NCBI GenBank assembly: GCA_964490845.1
Contig: CAZBED010000007.1
Span: 76,039-140,038, forward strand
From: JADJSS01 sp964490845
GTDB lineage: Bacteria > Bacteroidota > Bacteroidia > Chitinophagales > JADIYW01
Length of the DNA: 64,000 bases
Direction of reading: 5' to 3'
Below the pieces are notes generated by a model. It made no database searches. It was given only the letters and a program-made list of their open reading frames with translations, and was not told the DNA's origin. This document shows positions 28,028-38,803 of this stretch, one piece after another. Within the stretch, counting starts at the first letter, position 1. Each line of letters starts with the position of its first letter. The position numbers and the translations under genes were made by a program.

Positions 28028-30058
28028 CTAATACGCTACTCCTGCCTCAAGGCTTCTCTCGCTGGAAACACCGTCACCGCTGATGACCACGGAATAATAA
28101 TATGTTATTCCCGCTTTCACCGCAGTATCTATAAAGAGTTCTTTAGTTGCATCTGCTGAACCTATTTTTGCCGGCTGCGTCTCATTGGCCGCCCGTCTGT
28201 AAATCACATACTGCTTCACTCCTGTCTGCTGCGATTTATCCCAATCCACTTCAATACCTTTTGATATTTTTCGCGCAGTGACATTTGATGGCGGCATGAA
28301 CGTGGATGGCGCAGGTGTCAGCACGATAATATCTGTTGAGAAACTTTCATTCCCGAAAATATCCGTAGCTGTAATGCAGTAAGCACCGACGGAAGTCGCT
28401 ACATCAGTATATGTTGATACGGGCAATAGCTGCATGTTTAATTTTCGAAATCCGGCTTTGGACAAATCCGCACCGGTATTATTTTCTTTTGTTAGTACCG
28501 CTTTTCCTTCTTTTTTGTAAACAGTATATCCCGTAATAAATTTATCGAGTAACATTACATCATCCCAGCTGATGGTAACACGCTGCATCTCCGCATAACC
28601 TTTGATCCCCGTGGGTGTTCTCGGCAGTTCTTTGTTCTCCGGCTGAAAAGCTACTCGATTGGAATTTTCACCGCTGATATTGTTGTTGTTATATGCCTTG
28701 ACTTCGTAGTAATATGTATTTCTTCCGAATAAGGTCGCCGTATCTGAAAATGTAGTGTCTTTCACGAGTAAAGAAATAAGTTCGGGGCTTTCGGTCGTTG
28801 ACGAACGGAATACATAATAGCCCGCTAAATCCGCTTCTATATTTTTATTCCATTTAAGCAACCTGCCTTTTGCAGAAGTTGAAAGCGTCAGATTTCTCGG
28901 TGCATCCGGCGGAATATTATTTTTGGCATGCACTCCGCCTGTATTGTCTGAAGGTGCAAGTTTCACGCCTCTTATTGTGACTGCATAGATGCGGTAAAAA
29001 TAGGACTGATTGGGTTTTAGCTTTGTATCCAGATAACTGCTGGCAACAGAAGGTATGGTATCCAGCACAATAAAAGGGCCAACTGACTGGCTGCTTCTCT
29101 CTATCACTAATCCGGAATAAATTGTTGAATTGGGCAGGGCAGACCAGGATAAATAAATACCCTGTGCCGTATCTTTTGCATTTAAGTTAGTAATCTGTTG
29201 CAAAGCTGAAAAATTGGCTCCAATTACATTCACCGTATCGGAATTTGCGCCGGGTTGAAGCGCCATAGTGACTGGCTGAATGAAATAATTATAAGAAAAC
29301 CCTTTTTTTATTTTATCCTCCCATTTAAACAGTACGGAATCCGCTCTCGGTTGATTTACAGTAGCGAAAATTTTGCCGGCTGATTCGTATTTATTGGAAT
29401 TTCCGGTACTTCGGAAAACATTTGCAAAAACAGCGTCAGAACCAGTCCTTGCCGGCAGGTACCATTTTACTACGATAAAAGAATCCGATTCGTACTTAGA
29501 CAGAAACACAGGTGAAGGAATGGACGAAGGAAGCCCCAAAGTAATAGACGTTTCTATAGGTTCGGCCATCTTGCCATCTTTTTTGATATACCTCACCTGA
29601 TATTTTACATCAGCAACTTTCATGGTGGCTACTTCCCTGTCTAAGAAGTAAGCGCCCATCGCGACACCAAATTTGATATTCATCGCAAGCAATCCGTAAT
29701 CGTTTAATTCAGGATGTGACTGAACATACTCCCATGCTTCGGTTTCGTTTTTTAACTTTTTCAATTCTGCAATCGATAACAACGCCTTGTCACCCAATAT
29801 AGATTTAAATTCGGATGGTGTCGATGCCGGCTTAAGCTGACCGATTTCCCGGAATTTCTCATTACCTGCAGCCCGGTAAATTACAGCACCGCTGATATTA
29901 TCTCCCATAATATCTGTTTTAGAAATCCGCTGATTTCCTAACAGTATATACACCCCCTCCGGGCTTTCCTTCAGCATCAGCGTGGCGGTCTTTACTTTTT
30001 GCGCTGAAAGCAATAAAGACCAAACCATTAAGCAACCTGATAATAACTTCTTCATCAT
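28028..30058 (-). CDS. Exported protein with fibronectin type III domains
   Basis: 676 residues with a signal peptide ending near L-L-L-S-A-Q. After an N-terminal region of about 170 residues that I cannot assign, there are about five Fn3-like units from residue 175 to the end. They are recognisable by recurring Y-x-Y-x-V/I strands near each unit's end (S-Y-F-Y-R-I-Y-A-V, T-Y-Y-Y-E-V-K-A-Y, T-Y-Y-Y-S-V-V) and by P-x-N-L-T-L or P-S-N-V-T-A at the starts. No type IX sorting domain is seen at the C terminus. It is the last gene of a three-gene exported locus, 15 bp after the giant protein gene, and may bind it. Confidence 0.88.
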   Translation of the reverse strand: MMKKLLSGCLMVWSLLLSAQKVKTATLMLKESPEGVYILLGNQRISKTDIMGDNISGAVIYRAAGNEKFREIGQLKPASTPSEFKSILGDKALLSIAELKKLKNETEAWEYVQSHPELNDYGLLAMNIKFGVAMGAYFLDREVATMKVADVKYQVRYIKKDGKMAEPIETSITLGLPSSIPSPVFLSKYESDSFIVVKWYLPARTGSDAVFANVFRSTGNSNKYESAGKIFATVNQPRADSVLFKWEDKIKKGFSYNYFIQPVTMALQPGANSDTVNVIGANFSALQQITNLNAKDTAQGIYLSWSALPNSTIYSGLVIERSSQSVGPFIVLDTIPSVASSYLDTKLKPNQSYFYRIYAVTIRGVKLAPSDNTGGVHAKNNIPPDAPRNLTLSTSAKGRLLKWNKNIEADLAGYYVFRSSTTESPELISLLVKDTTFSDTATLFGRNTYYYEVKAYNNNNISGENSNRVAFQPENKELPRTPTGIKGYAEMQRVTISWDDVMLLDKFITGYTVYKKEGKAVLTKENNTGADLSKAGFRKLNMQLLPVSTYTDVATSVGAYCITATDIFGNESFSTDIIVLTPAPSTFMPPSNVTARKISKGIEVDWDKSQQTGVKQYVIYRRAANETQPAKIGSADATKELFIDTAVKAGITYYYSVVISGDGVSSERSLEAGVAY

Positions 30059-30073
30059 ATATCTTTTTATTTT

Positions 30074-33000
30074 TTACCAATCTAATCCTAATTTAAATTT
30101 TCCGGTGGCTGTACTGTAATCAACACTCACACCGACTCCAAAGCAAACTTTGCCACCGCACGGGCACGGACAAATTTCACAACTATCCCAGAAGCATGGG
30201 TCAAAACAACATCCCCAACTGAGCCCGTTGCCGCAAGAAGAGGAGGAACATCCTACCCACCCGTTACAATTCGCATTCGCATTGCCATTCACAAACCAGT
30301 TATTGCCGGCATATCCGGCATTCAGGGCATAATTTACAGCAAAATTAAATCCTCCAACACCAATACCAAAGAAATCGACTGAACCGCCTGCTCCCCATCC
30401 GTTTTTTATGCCCAGTCCGTACGTATTACTCTGCAGGTTGGAATGAAAATTAAGTTTCATATCATTGTATGCATACACACAAACATTGGCAATACCAAGC
30501 GGATCTCCCGCGCATTTTGCTTGTTCTTTTGTCAACCCCTGAAACGAAGCGCAGGCAAAATGCAAGCCATAAATTCTGCCACCGGAAACATATTCATCGG
30601 GCACAAAGGATAATTCCGCAGGAAACTCTGATTTCTTAGGCCCCCACCCACCGGCAATATTTGTATAACCGGTAAATAAACCTAAAATATTTACGTTGTT
30701 ATAATAGGCGGCCAGCCAATATTCATTTCCGGATTTCGCTGACGCTGACAATGTAAATCCTGCGTTTCCACTGATGCCTATATTCGGAATGAGGTTGAAG
30801 TTGGCTCCGACATTTGCTTTTACATAAAACAATTTATCCGGTACATTCAACTGGAATTCCGCTTTGCCGATGGTCATAGAAATGACTTTTGGATATCCTT
30901 CGCCATAAAAAACAGGCCCTTTCGTTTGAACGGTAACCCCTACTTTCAGTTTTTCCAGAGCCACTACTCCAGATGTGCCCGGCGCTAATACTACCCTTCC
31001 TGTTAAGTGTACATCATAAACAGATGTCGCCGTATTGACTTCAAATCCACCGCCGGGATTTTCCCATGTAACCGGCCCCAACGGAATAGGAACGGGATTC
31101 GTGAAATCAGCGGCAATATTAAGACCGCTTGAAAGCTTGTAATATTTCAGATACATTCCTAATCCGCCAAAGCCGGCGATATCGAGACCACCACCGCCTT
31201 CAAATCCGTTTTCCTTAAAGCTGAATTTATCCAGTTTTATAGAACCTAATGGACCGGCGGAAGCGCTAAAACTTAAATCATCGACGGTGAAGCTGCCGGG
31301 TTTGTAATGAACGGTTGCCCCTGCACCAAATCCCATTCCCGGCAGAAACAATTTAAAACTGCCACCTACATCTAATTTCTTTTGTGAGGGATATAATCCC
31401 AACGTGGTAATCTTCAGATTAGCCACATCTGCAAAACCCACCTCAAAATTCGGTTTTACCGTCAGGCCAAATTCTCCATTGGTAGCTATAACAAAATTGT
31501 CTATTTCCACTTTTTTAGAAATGTATTTTGGGAAACCAATACTTCCGCCTCCTGTAATCCTGTAGGCATCTTTTGACGGAATCTTGCAGAACGAAAACGG
31601 CACACCATCAATACCTTTAAAATTTATTACGTCGAAAATACTGACACCTGCAGATGGAATGAAGAAGGAGCCTCCAGTAAAACTGTTCGCACTGATACCG
31701 AGATTAGCGAAATCAAACTTAGCTGTTTCAGAACCGGGAATTGGTATTTCAATTCCACCGCCAAAGGTTAATCCGTACTGATTAATTTTTGCAGCGTTGA
31801 TTTTTAATTTCCAGCCAAGAAGCGCTATTTCCGGATTCGGCGTAACACTGATAGCACATTTCTGAATATTACCCGTCGTGTTTATTCTCAGTTCTTCCAG
31901 CTTCAGGGTGGCCGATGACAATCCGGGAATATCTTTGAGATTCAGGCTGCCTGCAAAAGAAATCCCTTTATTATCAATAGTTGTATTCGCAAAATCCACC
32001 GCTAATTTTACACCATAAATATCCCATCCGTCACTTGGCCCTGACAAGCTGAATTTTGCCGCATCCAACGGGCTGGTCATACTGGTAAAGACCGGAACAT
32101 CCGACAATTTATCACTCAGCAATTTCAGCGGAACGGCAGGCCACTTCAGCCCATAGCTCATTCCGAAGCTGCCGGCAACATCCACTTTCAGTTCTCCTCC
32201 AATAACACCTTTAGTTTTATCACCACCAAAAGGTTTGACTACTATCCCGGATGGATTTTCCAACACCAGCTTTACGTAATCCCATAACTGCAACGGAATC
32301 TGCGAACAACTGGTCACCACCTCTCCGCTTTTCGGAACAATCATATCGCCTTGTTTAACGATGGTGATATTTTTGAATTCCAGTTTTTTAGAGGAAGGAA
32401 ATTTGAAAAATAAATTGGACGGGATATTCTGGAATGCTCCTGAAATAATAAATTCATCCGGACTGGAGGTAGGTTCCGAATTATCCAGCGCAATTTCAAA
32501 ACCAAGTAACTTGGATGCATTAAAACCCGGATCTTTTAATTCAAAATCTATGCTATAATTTTGCTTTTCAAAAAGCTGGGATTTGGAAGTTCCGACCAAT
32601 CCTGTCTTAACCGCTTTCAACGTATACTCTCCGACAGGCACAGAGAAACTGTATTTTCCGGATGCATCGGTTTTAGTTTTGATATATGGCTTCCCCTCAA
32701 TATAGATATCTGCATCTTTTACACCGCTACCTTTTGAGGTAACGGTACCGCTCACCACCGCGCCGCCTTTCAGTAAGACGGTGGCTTCAGAAGTATCCTT
32801 ATTTCCCGATACAGTTACTTCCGTACTGACCGCGATATAATTTTTGTCCTTAGGCCCATACACCCAAATAGTAGGCGCACCCTGGGGTACATTACTGACT
32901 ACGGCTACTCCATTTTCGTCCGTTACAAATTTACCGTCGACATCCGGAACTTCTATTGACGCATCTTTTATCGGCTCATTGTTATCATTATCCTTCACCG

Positions 33001-36000
33001 TCACTTTTACATAGAAGCGGCTCAGAAAAATAGTATCCAGTTGAACGGTGTTCAGTAAGTCAATCGGAAATGATGGTAAGGAATATCCGAAATTTCCTGT
33101 AATAAAATTCTGATAGGTGGCAACATCTGCTTTATCTGACGGCGCCGCGGGTGCGGAGTATCCGAATGAATTCATGAATGCCTGCTGGGTTGCTGGATTT
33201 ACGACCGGGTTTGATTTGGAGGAGGGCATTTTATTAAGAATATTCACCAACTGCCCCGTCATCTTTGAATAGTCAGGAGTGGCTTTTGGGTCAATAACTA
33301 TCTTGCTATTTTTGGAAGGTGCTTTTATATCAACCTCTATTTCTTTTTCCCTGAAACCGGGTTTTTTAACCACTAGTATATATTTTCCGGCACGGTTAGA
33401 GGTGATAAACCGGCCCTGTTCATTCGTGTAAAACGCATTGCCTCCCGATTTCCAGCGCAGTTCGGCACCGTTGATGACCGGACCGTGAACTTCAGCGACA
33501 ACACCTGCAACCGGAATCATCTGTACCTTTACATAAATGGGGTCTTTTTTTATGGTGATACCATCAGACGTCAGAAAGACAGGCTCCGGGTCTGTGTATG
33601 TCGTGATGCCATCTCCTTTCACGGTCAACTGATAAGGTTCATTACTCTTTTTAATATTGGTAATGGAAAACTTCCCATCCTCTTTGGATACGGCAGTATA
33701 GACATCATTGCCATCTTTAGACGTCAACGTTATCAGCGCATCTTTCAGCGGCAGTTCATTTTCTTTGGCCACTATTCTTCCTATTACTTTGGGAGGTTCC
33801 GGCGTCAGGAAATATGTTGCATCCAGTTGCATGATACCGTTATCCTTAACATAAGAATTTAGAGACGCACCGCCAAAATTCAATGTGTGATATGGCCAGA
33901 ATTCCAGCGTTGTGTGAAATGGTTTATAGCCTTCTGCTTTAATCACCACTTCATATTTTTCATCATTGCCATTGGATTCGAATAATCTTGGGAAGGTACA
34001 TTTACCCGTTGCACAGGAGCTGACGGGAACGCTGTTATCCATCAGCAAATAAAAATTGAGGCCCTGATACGCCGGGTAAGAAGATTCATAACTGTCGTCT
34101 CCTGATTTGCCGGATGGTTTATCTTCCGGTATTTTTCCGTCTATCACATCAAAAAATCTGTTACCCTCCGGATTAAGATATGGCTTTAGAGGATAGATAT
34201 CCTGTGATCGCCTGACCTGCATTTCCGCTTTTTCTACCGGTTTGCCTTCCATACCTATGGCCTTTAAGGTCAGCCGGTATGTATTTGCCAATCCGAGTAC
34301 GGTACCTACATCATATGTTCCTGTTTTATCATCATTGAACGGAATGGGAATCACCGGAAAATCAAACTGTGGATTATCAATCCAGACTTCCACATCATAA
34401 AAAGCCATTTCGATATCCGGCATGGTGAAATTCACAGAGAAATTTCCATCCTTATCCGTTGTGGCTGTTCCTACATAAATATCGTTAGGAGGTAATTTCA
34501 TTCCCCCGCTGGAAGTGCCCGTAACATCAGGTATTTTCATCCCTTTATTCTTCACATAAGCTTCCATAATTTCATCTTTCACCCAAAGTGACACTTTCAC
34601 TTTAGTATTCGCTAAAGGAAACTTGTGTACACCCGCGTTTTCGGCTATTCGTTCCGTTACTTTCTGATAGATGGATTTATTCTGTTCATTCGTAAAATCG
34701 AAATTCTGAAATATTCCCGGACTTGACCCGACAGACATATTACCCAGAGAAGGACTGGTATTGACATAGTTGACGTTTGCATCAAATGGTTTGTTCTCCG
34801 CAGAAGCAGAGGAATTCGTATTGCCATAGCCCTGTAAAAAAGCATTGACATTATTAACGGCATTAAAATCGTTAACTTTTGTGCTACCGGATGATGATGC
34901 CGAGAAAGTCAGCGGTGTAGGATCTTTAGATTCTTCCGTTTTCTTAAAAGCATATATCAATCTTCCTTTAATCGTATTGATGGGAATAGGCTGAAAAACT
35001 TTTGTTTCATCGAAGGTAATATTAGAGGAAGGTTTTGGCGCTTTAGGGGTGGTCGATTTTACGGGGCTGCTTGAAGATGTTGGCGTCGGAACCGCAGATA
35101 CGCAAGTAAACATACAGGCATCACTGACTCCAAAATTCTGGTATTGTTTGGTGTTATTTTTTACACTGATGGTATACGCATACTGGGTATTCAGTTTAAA
35201 CGGGGGATCTGCCGGACCAAATACGTATGATGTACCAAATATTGTTTTCTCAAAAAAAGGCGGAGTGGTAGCAGAACGCATCGCTTCATTGGCTGATTTT
35301 TTTCCGACTATTTCCACAATCTTTAAAATATATTCCTGTAATCCGGGAAAGTCATTGTTTGCATTCAGCTGATTCGCGGAGCTCGGATCCATCCAGGTGA
35401 AGACGACATTCTGCGGGACTGTCAGCAAAACATCCGTATTGCAAAGTGGCAGTATAGTCCGGGGGGCTTCATTCAGTGACCTGCTGAATCCTGCCGGATT
35501 ACCAATGACCAATGTAGCACATCCGTTGGGTGCAGGGTTAGATACTTTTACAACAGCCGCAGTTCCGCTCCATGTCTCAAAACATATAGTGTAGGTGCCG
35601 GCGGGTATAGTACCATTCGCCATAAACGCGGCAAGCTGGTCTCTGTCCATTCCTGAAACCGTCAACTTATTTTTGTCAAACAACTGAGATAACTGCACTG
35701 AATTCAAAGTAGTGGGTGTAAACGGAACCAATGTAGATGCAGAATATAAAAAACTGTTGTTTATACTTTTTATAGTGATGCCATTATTGCCGGTAATGGA
35801 CAACTGAGGATAGATGGTATAGGTTGTTGTTGTGGACATCATCATCACATTTGTTTTGGCGATATTCGCATAATCATCTATATCGTTGGAAAAAGGCGGC
35901 GTAATGACACTCGTCACATTGACCTGCGCGAATAGTTGCGTACTGCCTGTACCTATAAGCAGGATTCCTGCTATAATCTTTGCAATACCTGAAATCAACT

Positions 36001-36007
36001 TTTTCAT
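30074..36007 (-). CDS. 1977-residue exported multidomain protein with cysteine-rich tail
   Basis: A signal peptide ends at about residue 28 (Q-L-F-A-Q). Residues 29-185 resemble the N-terminal domain called TANFOR in Bacteroidota (T-P-P-F-S-N-D-I-D-D-Y, then P-A-G-T-Y-T-I-C-F-E), recognised from memory. About 195-300 are Fn3-like. Next come a Ser/Thr/Pro linker and several carboxypeptidase-regulatory-like units (for example I-T-L-T-S-K-D-G and T-D-A-S-G-K-Y-S-F-S-V). About 700 residues of glycine-rich strands follow. Near the C terminus, residues 1915-1955 contain 11 cysteines. It probably works on the cell surface. It sits between a barrel gene and an Fn3 gene with gaps of 11 and 15 bp, so the three are one operon. 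Confidence 0.88.
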   Translation of the reverse strand: MKKLISGIAKIIAGILLIGTGSTQLFAQVNVTSVITPPFSNDIDDYANIAKTNVMMMSTTTTYTIYPQLSITGNNGITIKSINNSFLYSASTLVPFTPTTLNSVQLSQLFDKNKLTVSGMDRDQLAAFMANGTIPAGTYTICFETWSGTAAVVKVSNPAPNGCATLVIGNPAGFSRSLNEAPRTILPLCNTDVLLTVPQNVVFTWMDPSSANQLNANNDFPGLQEYILKIVEIVGKKSANEAMRSATTPPFFEKTIFGTSYVFGPADPPFKLNTQYAYTISVKNNTKQYQNFGVSDACMFTCVSAVPTPTSSSSPVKSTTPKAPKPSSNITFDETKVFQPIPINTIKGRLIYAFKKTEESKDPTPLTFSASSSGSTKVNDFNAVNNVNAFLQGYGNTNSSASAENKPFDANVNYVNTSPSLGNMSVGSSPGIFQNFDFTNEQNKSIYQKVTERIAENAGVHKFPLANTKVKVSLWVKDEIMEAYVKNKGMKIPDVTGTSSGGMKLPPNDIYVGTATTDKDGNFSVNFTMPDIEMAFYDVEVWIDNPQFDFPVIPIPFNDDKTGTYDVGTVLGLANTYRLTLKAIGMEGKPVEKAEMQVRRSQDIYPLKPYLNPEGNRFFDVIDGKIPEDKPSGKSGDDSYESSYPAYQGLNFYLLMDNSVPVSSCATGKCTFPRLFESNGNDEKYEVVIKAEGYKPFHTTLEFWPYHTLNFGGASLNSYVKDNGIMQLDATYFLTPEPPKVIGRIVAKENELPLKDALITLTSKDGNDVYTAVSKEDGKFSITNIKKSNEPYQLTVKGDGITTYTDPEPVFLTSDGITIKKDPIYVKVQMIPVAGVVAEVHGPVINGAELRWKSGGNAFYTNEQGRFITSNRAGKYILVVKKPGFREKEIEVDIKAPSKNSKIVIDPKATPDYSKMTGQLVNILNKMPSSKSNPVVNPATQQAFMNSFGYSAPAAPSDKADVATYQNFITGNFGYSLPSFPIDLLNTVQLDTIFLSRFYVKVTVKDNDNNEPIKDASIEVPDVDGKFVTDENGVAVVSNVPQGAPTIWVYGPKDKNYIAVSTEVTVSGNKDTSEATVLLKGGAVVSGTVTSKGSGVKDADIYIEGKPYIKTKTDASGKYSFSVPVGEYTLKAVKTGLVGTSKSQLFEKQNYSIDFELKDPGFNASKLLGFEIALDNSEPTSSPDEFIISGAFQNIPSNLFFKFPSSKKLEFKNITIVKQGDMIVPKSGEVVTSCSQIPLQLWDYVKLVLENPSGIVVKPFGGDKTKGVIGGELKVDVAGSFGMSYGLKWPAVPLKLLSDKLSDVPVFTSMTSPLDAAKFSLSGPSDGWDIYGVKLAVDFANTTIDNKGISFAGSLNLKDIPGLSSATLKLEELRINTTGNIQKCAISVTPNPEIALLGWKLKINAAKINQYGLTFGGGIEIPIPGSETAKFDFANLGISANSFTGGSFFIPSAGVSIFDVINFKGIDGVPFSFCKIPSKDAYRITGGGSIGFPKYISKKVEIDNFVIATNGEFGLTVKPNFEVGFADVANLKITTLGLYPSQKKLDVGGSFKLFLPGMGFGAGATVHYKPGSFTVDDLSFSASAGPLGSIKLDKFSFKENGFEGGGGLDIAGFGGLGMYLKYYKLSSGLNIAADFTNPVPIPLGPVTWENPGGGFEVNTATSVYDVHLTGRVVLAPGTSGVVALEKLKVGVTVQTKGPVFYGEGYPKVISMTIGKAEFQLNVPDKLFYVKANVGANFNLIPNIGISGNAGFTLSASAKSGNEYWLAAYYNNVNILGLFTGYTNIAGGWGPKKSEFPAELSFVPDEYVSGGRIYGLHFACASFQGLTKEQAKCAGDPLGIANVCVYAYNDMKLNFHSNLQSNTYGLGIKNGWGAGGSVDFFGIGVGGFNFAVNYALNAGYAGNNWFVNGNANANCNGWVGCSSSSCGNGLSWGCCFDPCFWDSCEICPCPCGGKVCFGVGVSVDYSTATGKFKLGLDW

Positions 36008-36018
36008 AGTTTTCTTTT

Positions 36019-37800
36019 TTAAAATGAATACAAATATCCAAATGTTCCTCTTAGTTCAACAAAACTCGGTGATGCCGTTACTGCGGACCGGTTCCAGATT
36101 AAACTGTTATTCAGATATATCCGATGATGTTTTTCCGGAGAATAGCTGACATTCAGATTAACGTTCAGCACCGTTGCCACTTTACTGTATGTGGCGGCTA
36201 CAGCATCACTGATAGTAACTTTATTTTTGGCGAATGACTCATTGGTAGTAACACTTACGCCGTAACTGGAAACCGTGCTGAATTTATTTTTGACAAATGT
36301 ATTGTAAACACTACTTGTCATGCTGAAATATTTTAACGGCAGGTTCAGTGTATAAGAAAGATGGATGACATTATTAAAGAATCTGGTATTTTCTTTGGTG
36401 TTTTTATTCAAATCGGTTAACAGGTTTGCCACCTCACTGAGCAGCAGCATATGTGTATTGCTACCTTTAATAATCAGGTATCTCGGAATAACGATAAACG
36501 TATGGTTCATCTGGTTCATCATCAAATCATTGAACGGAGACAATTTAATACTGTCCGTCAATCCTTTTTGTTTGGTGTATGCCAGTACATATTGTGTGGA
36601 AATGCCGAATTTGACGTCATTAAAATCATACCCGGTCTGAATAATAGTCCTTAAGGTGGTGAATGGTTTTTTCTTATTGAGGTTATCATCCGAAACCTGC
36701 AAATTGATATTCAGCCGTCCCTTTTGTTTTTGGAGCGGTATCACCTGCCGTACATGAACGTCGTAGTAGTTGGTTTGCAGAAAATAAGCGCCGAACGTAT
36801 TAAAATTTTGCGTCAGCAATTTAAATCCGGCGTTGGTACTCCATCCGTCTTTCTGAAAACTGAATTCCGCGTTTGCAGAATGCCCGCCTATGGCCGATTT
36901 ATTGGGCTTCATTAAAATACCCGCGATTTTGGGGTAGGACGCATCTGCCGAATCCTTGCTTTTAGGGAGTGTTCTGTCCACATTGGTGGTACTCAACGCA
37001 TACTCCGCTTTAATCGTAATGTACTTTCCAATTTTATTAGACGTGATGATATTAAAGACTGCGTTTTCAGATTTTGGCAATAATGATTTTGAACCATCAT
37101 CATTAGAAAAGAACAGCGAATCTTTGGCCTTGTCCCAAGCTCTGAAATAAATCAGGTCCACATAATTATTCGCGGTACCTGCACCCAGTTTAATGGCTAA
37201 GCCCAACCGCTTGTAAGAGGGTACAAACGTCTGCAAATGCAGGCTGTCTATTTTCGCCGTATCGGCAAAGGTGGCCCTGGTTAATCGACCGAATAAAATC
37301 CCGCCTCTGAAATAGGATGGATTTACTTCCGCGCCAATCATCAGCATATTGTGGCCGGCCATGGAATTTTCACTCCAGTTGATATTCCGAAAACCTCCGT
37401 GAACCGTCAGCCATTTATAGCGCGGGCTAAGGCCAAACTGGCTAAACGGCTGATTGAATTTCCGTTCCTGCTCACTGAAAACAAAGGAAAAGGGAAGTTC
37501 AATGATATCCTTATATCGGAAGGTTACATCACCGGTAAACTGATAGGTAAAAGGCTGCATTCTTTTAGGAATTCCGGAAACATAATTGTACCCCAGCTGA
37601 AAACCCGCAGAACCCGAAATATAGAACCCCTTCTGATTCATTTTCTCCATCAGGGTAAGTTTTTTAACAGGAACTTCCGGTGTAATGACAGGAGTGATGG
37701 CCGCATTTGATATTGCGGAGGAATCCTGTGCCAGAGCAACATTAAGAAAGAAGAATATGATGCATATTCCTGTAAGTGCAGATCGTTTTATGGTGTACAT
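36019..37800 (-). CDS. Outer-membrane beta-barrel protein, first gene of the exported locus
   Basis: 593 residues from the ATG at 37800, which begins a clear signal peptide (M-Y-T-I-K-R, hydrophobic core, A-L-A-Q-D); ATGs at 37812 and 37851 would add residues without signal character. The mature part is strand-rich with many aromatic-ended strands and a C-terminal F-G-Y-L-Y-S-F, as expected for a large barrel. It has no TonB box or plug that I can recognise. It may export or anchor the 1977-residue protein encoded 11 bp downstream. I cannot assign a family. Confidence 0.82.
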   Translation of the reverse strand: MYTIKRSALTGICIIFFFLNVALAQDSSAISNAAITPVITPEVPVKKLTLMEKMNQKGFYISGSAGFQLGYNYVSGIPKRMQPFTYQFTGDVTFRYKDIIELPFSFVFSEQERKFNQPFSQFGLSPRYKWLTVHGGFRNINWSENSMAGHNMLMIGAEVNPSYFRGGILFGRLTRATFADTAKIDSLHLQTFVPSYKRLGLAIKLGAGTANNYVDLIYFRAWDKAKDSLFFSNDDGSKSLLPKSENAVFNIITSNKIGKYITIKAEYALSTTNVDRTLPKSKDSADASYPKIAGILMKPNKSAIGGHSANAEFSFQKDGWSTNAGFKLLTQNFNTFGAYFLQTNYYDVHVRQVIPLQKQKGRLNINLQVSDDNLNKKKPFTTLRTIIQTGYDFNDVKFGISTQYVLAYTKQKGLTDSIKLSPFNDLMMNQMNHTFIVIPRYLIIKGSNTHMLLLSEVANLLTDLNKNTKENTRFFNNVIHLSYTLNLPLKYFSMTSSVYNTFVKNKFSTVSSYGVSVTTNESFAKNKVTISDAVAATYSKVATVLNVNLNVSYSPEKHHRIYLNNSLIWNRSAVTASPSFVELRGTFGYLYSF

Positions 37801-37906
37801 GAATTCAGGCATCCAATTACACATCCAATGTAAACTTTTTATTCCGAACAAAGCAATGAATTACAGCTTATGTGGATTAAAATAGAAAAAATCACTAAAA
37901 TTGTGG

Positions 37907-38803
37907 ATGAATACCATTCACACCATTTATCCCGCTAACTGGAAAGATTATGAATTGATTGATTCGGGGGATTTTGAGAAACTGGAACGGTTCGGACCAT
38001 ACATTACCATCCGTCCGGAACCGCAGGCAGTTTGGAATAAAAATTTATCCCCCTCGGAATGGCAAAGCATGGCACATGTAAAATTCACTCCCATATCCTC
38101 TTCTTCCGGAAAATGGGATTACTTAAAAAAGATGCCGGAGAACTGGATTATAAAATATCCGCTAAAAGATAATACTACTATTTCTTTTAATCTGGCGCTG
38201 ACCAAATTCAAACATGTCGGGGTATTTCCGGAACAGAGTGTAAACTGGGATTTTATCTACGATAAGGTCAGTAAGCAGAAACAAAAAGGAATCAGCACAA
38301 AAGTATTGAATCTGTTCGCCTACACAGGCGGCGCCAGCCTGGCTGCCAATGCCGCAGGCGCAGAAACTTACCATGTCGATTCCATTAAACAAGTTGTTAG
38401 CTGGGCGAACCGCAATATGGAAACATCAGGATTGAAAGACATCCGCTGGGTGGTGGAAGATGCCGTCAAATTTGTAAAAAGGGAACTGAAAAGGGGCAAG
38501 ACCTACCAGGGTATTATCCTCGACCCGCCGGCATACGGGCATGGGACGGACGGAGAGAAATGGAAGCTGGAAGACCAGATTAACGAGATGATTGCAGACG
38601 TGCTGCATCTGCTCGATAAAGAACATCATTTTTTAATCCTGAACACTTATTCACTTGGATTTTCGTCTCTCATTATCGAAAACCTGATGACAGATAATTT
38701 GAAGAAATCAGCTATTACAACTGTCAACCCGGCATACGGAGAAATCTATATTCCATCCTCTACGAATCAAAAGCTGCCATTGGGTGTCTATGCGCGGTTC
38801 TAA
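37907..38803 (+). CDS. SAM-dependent methyltransferase, RlmI/RlmK-like
   Basis: 298 residues from the ATG at 37907; a TTG two codons upstream is also open. Motif I reads L-N-L-F-A-Y-T-G-G-A-S-L-A (about residue 138), an acidic residue after T-Y-H-V-D follows, and the catalytic loop is L-D-P-P-A-Y-G (about residue 206). These match class I methyltransferases of the 23S rRNA RlmI/RlmK group, without a PUA domain. It is likely an rRNA m5C or m2G methyltransferase; the target is uncertain. The gene is divergent from the exported three-gene locus. Confidence 0.85.
   Translation: MNTIHTIYPANWKDYELIDSGDFEKLERFGPYITIRPEPQAVWNKNLSPSEWQSMAHVKFTPISSSSGKWDYLKKMPENWIIKYPLKDNTTISFNLALTKFKHVGVFPEQSVNWDFIYDKVSKQKQKGISTKVLNLFAYTGGASLAANAAGAETYHVDSIKQVVSWANRNMETSGLKDIRWVVEDAVKFVKRELKRGKTYQGIILDPPAYGHGTDGEKWKLEDQINEMIADVLHLLDKEHHFLILNTYSLGFSSLIIENLMTDNLKKSAITTVNPAYGEIYIPSSTNQKLPLGVYARF

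Noticed and set aside
28028..36007. Type IX secretion C-terminal sorting domains in the large exported proteins
   Set aside because: Neither C terminus shows the conserved sorting-domain pattern; one ends in a Cys-rich segment plus a short strand, the other in an Fn3 domain.
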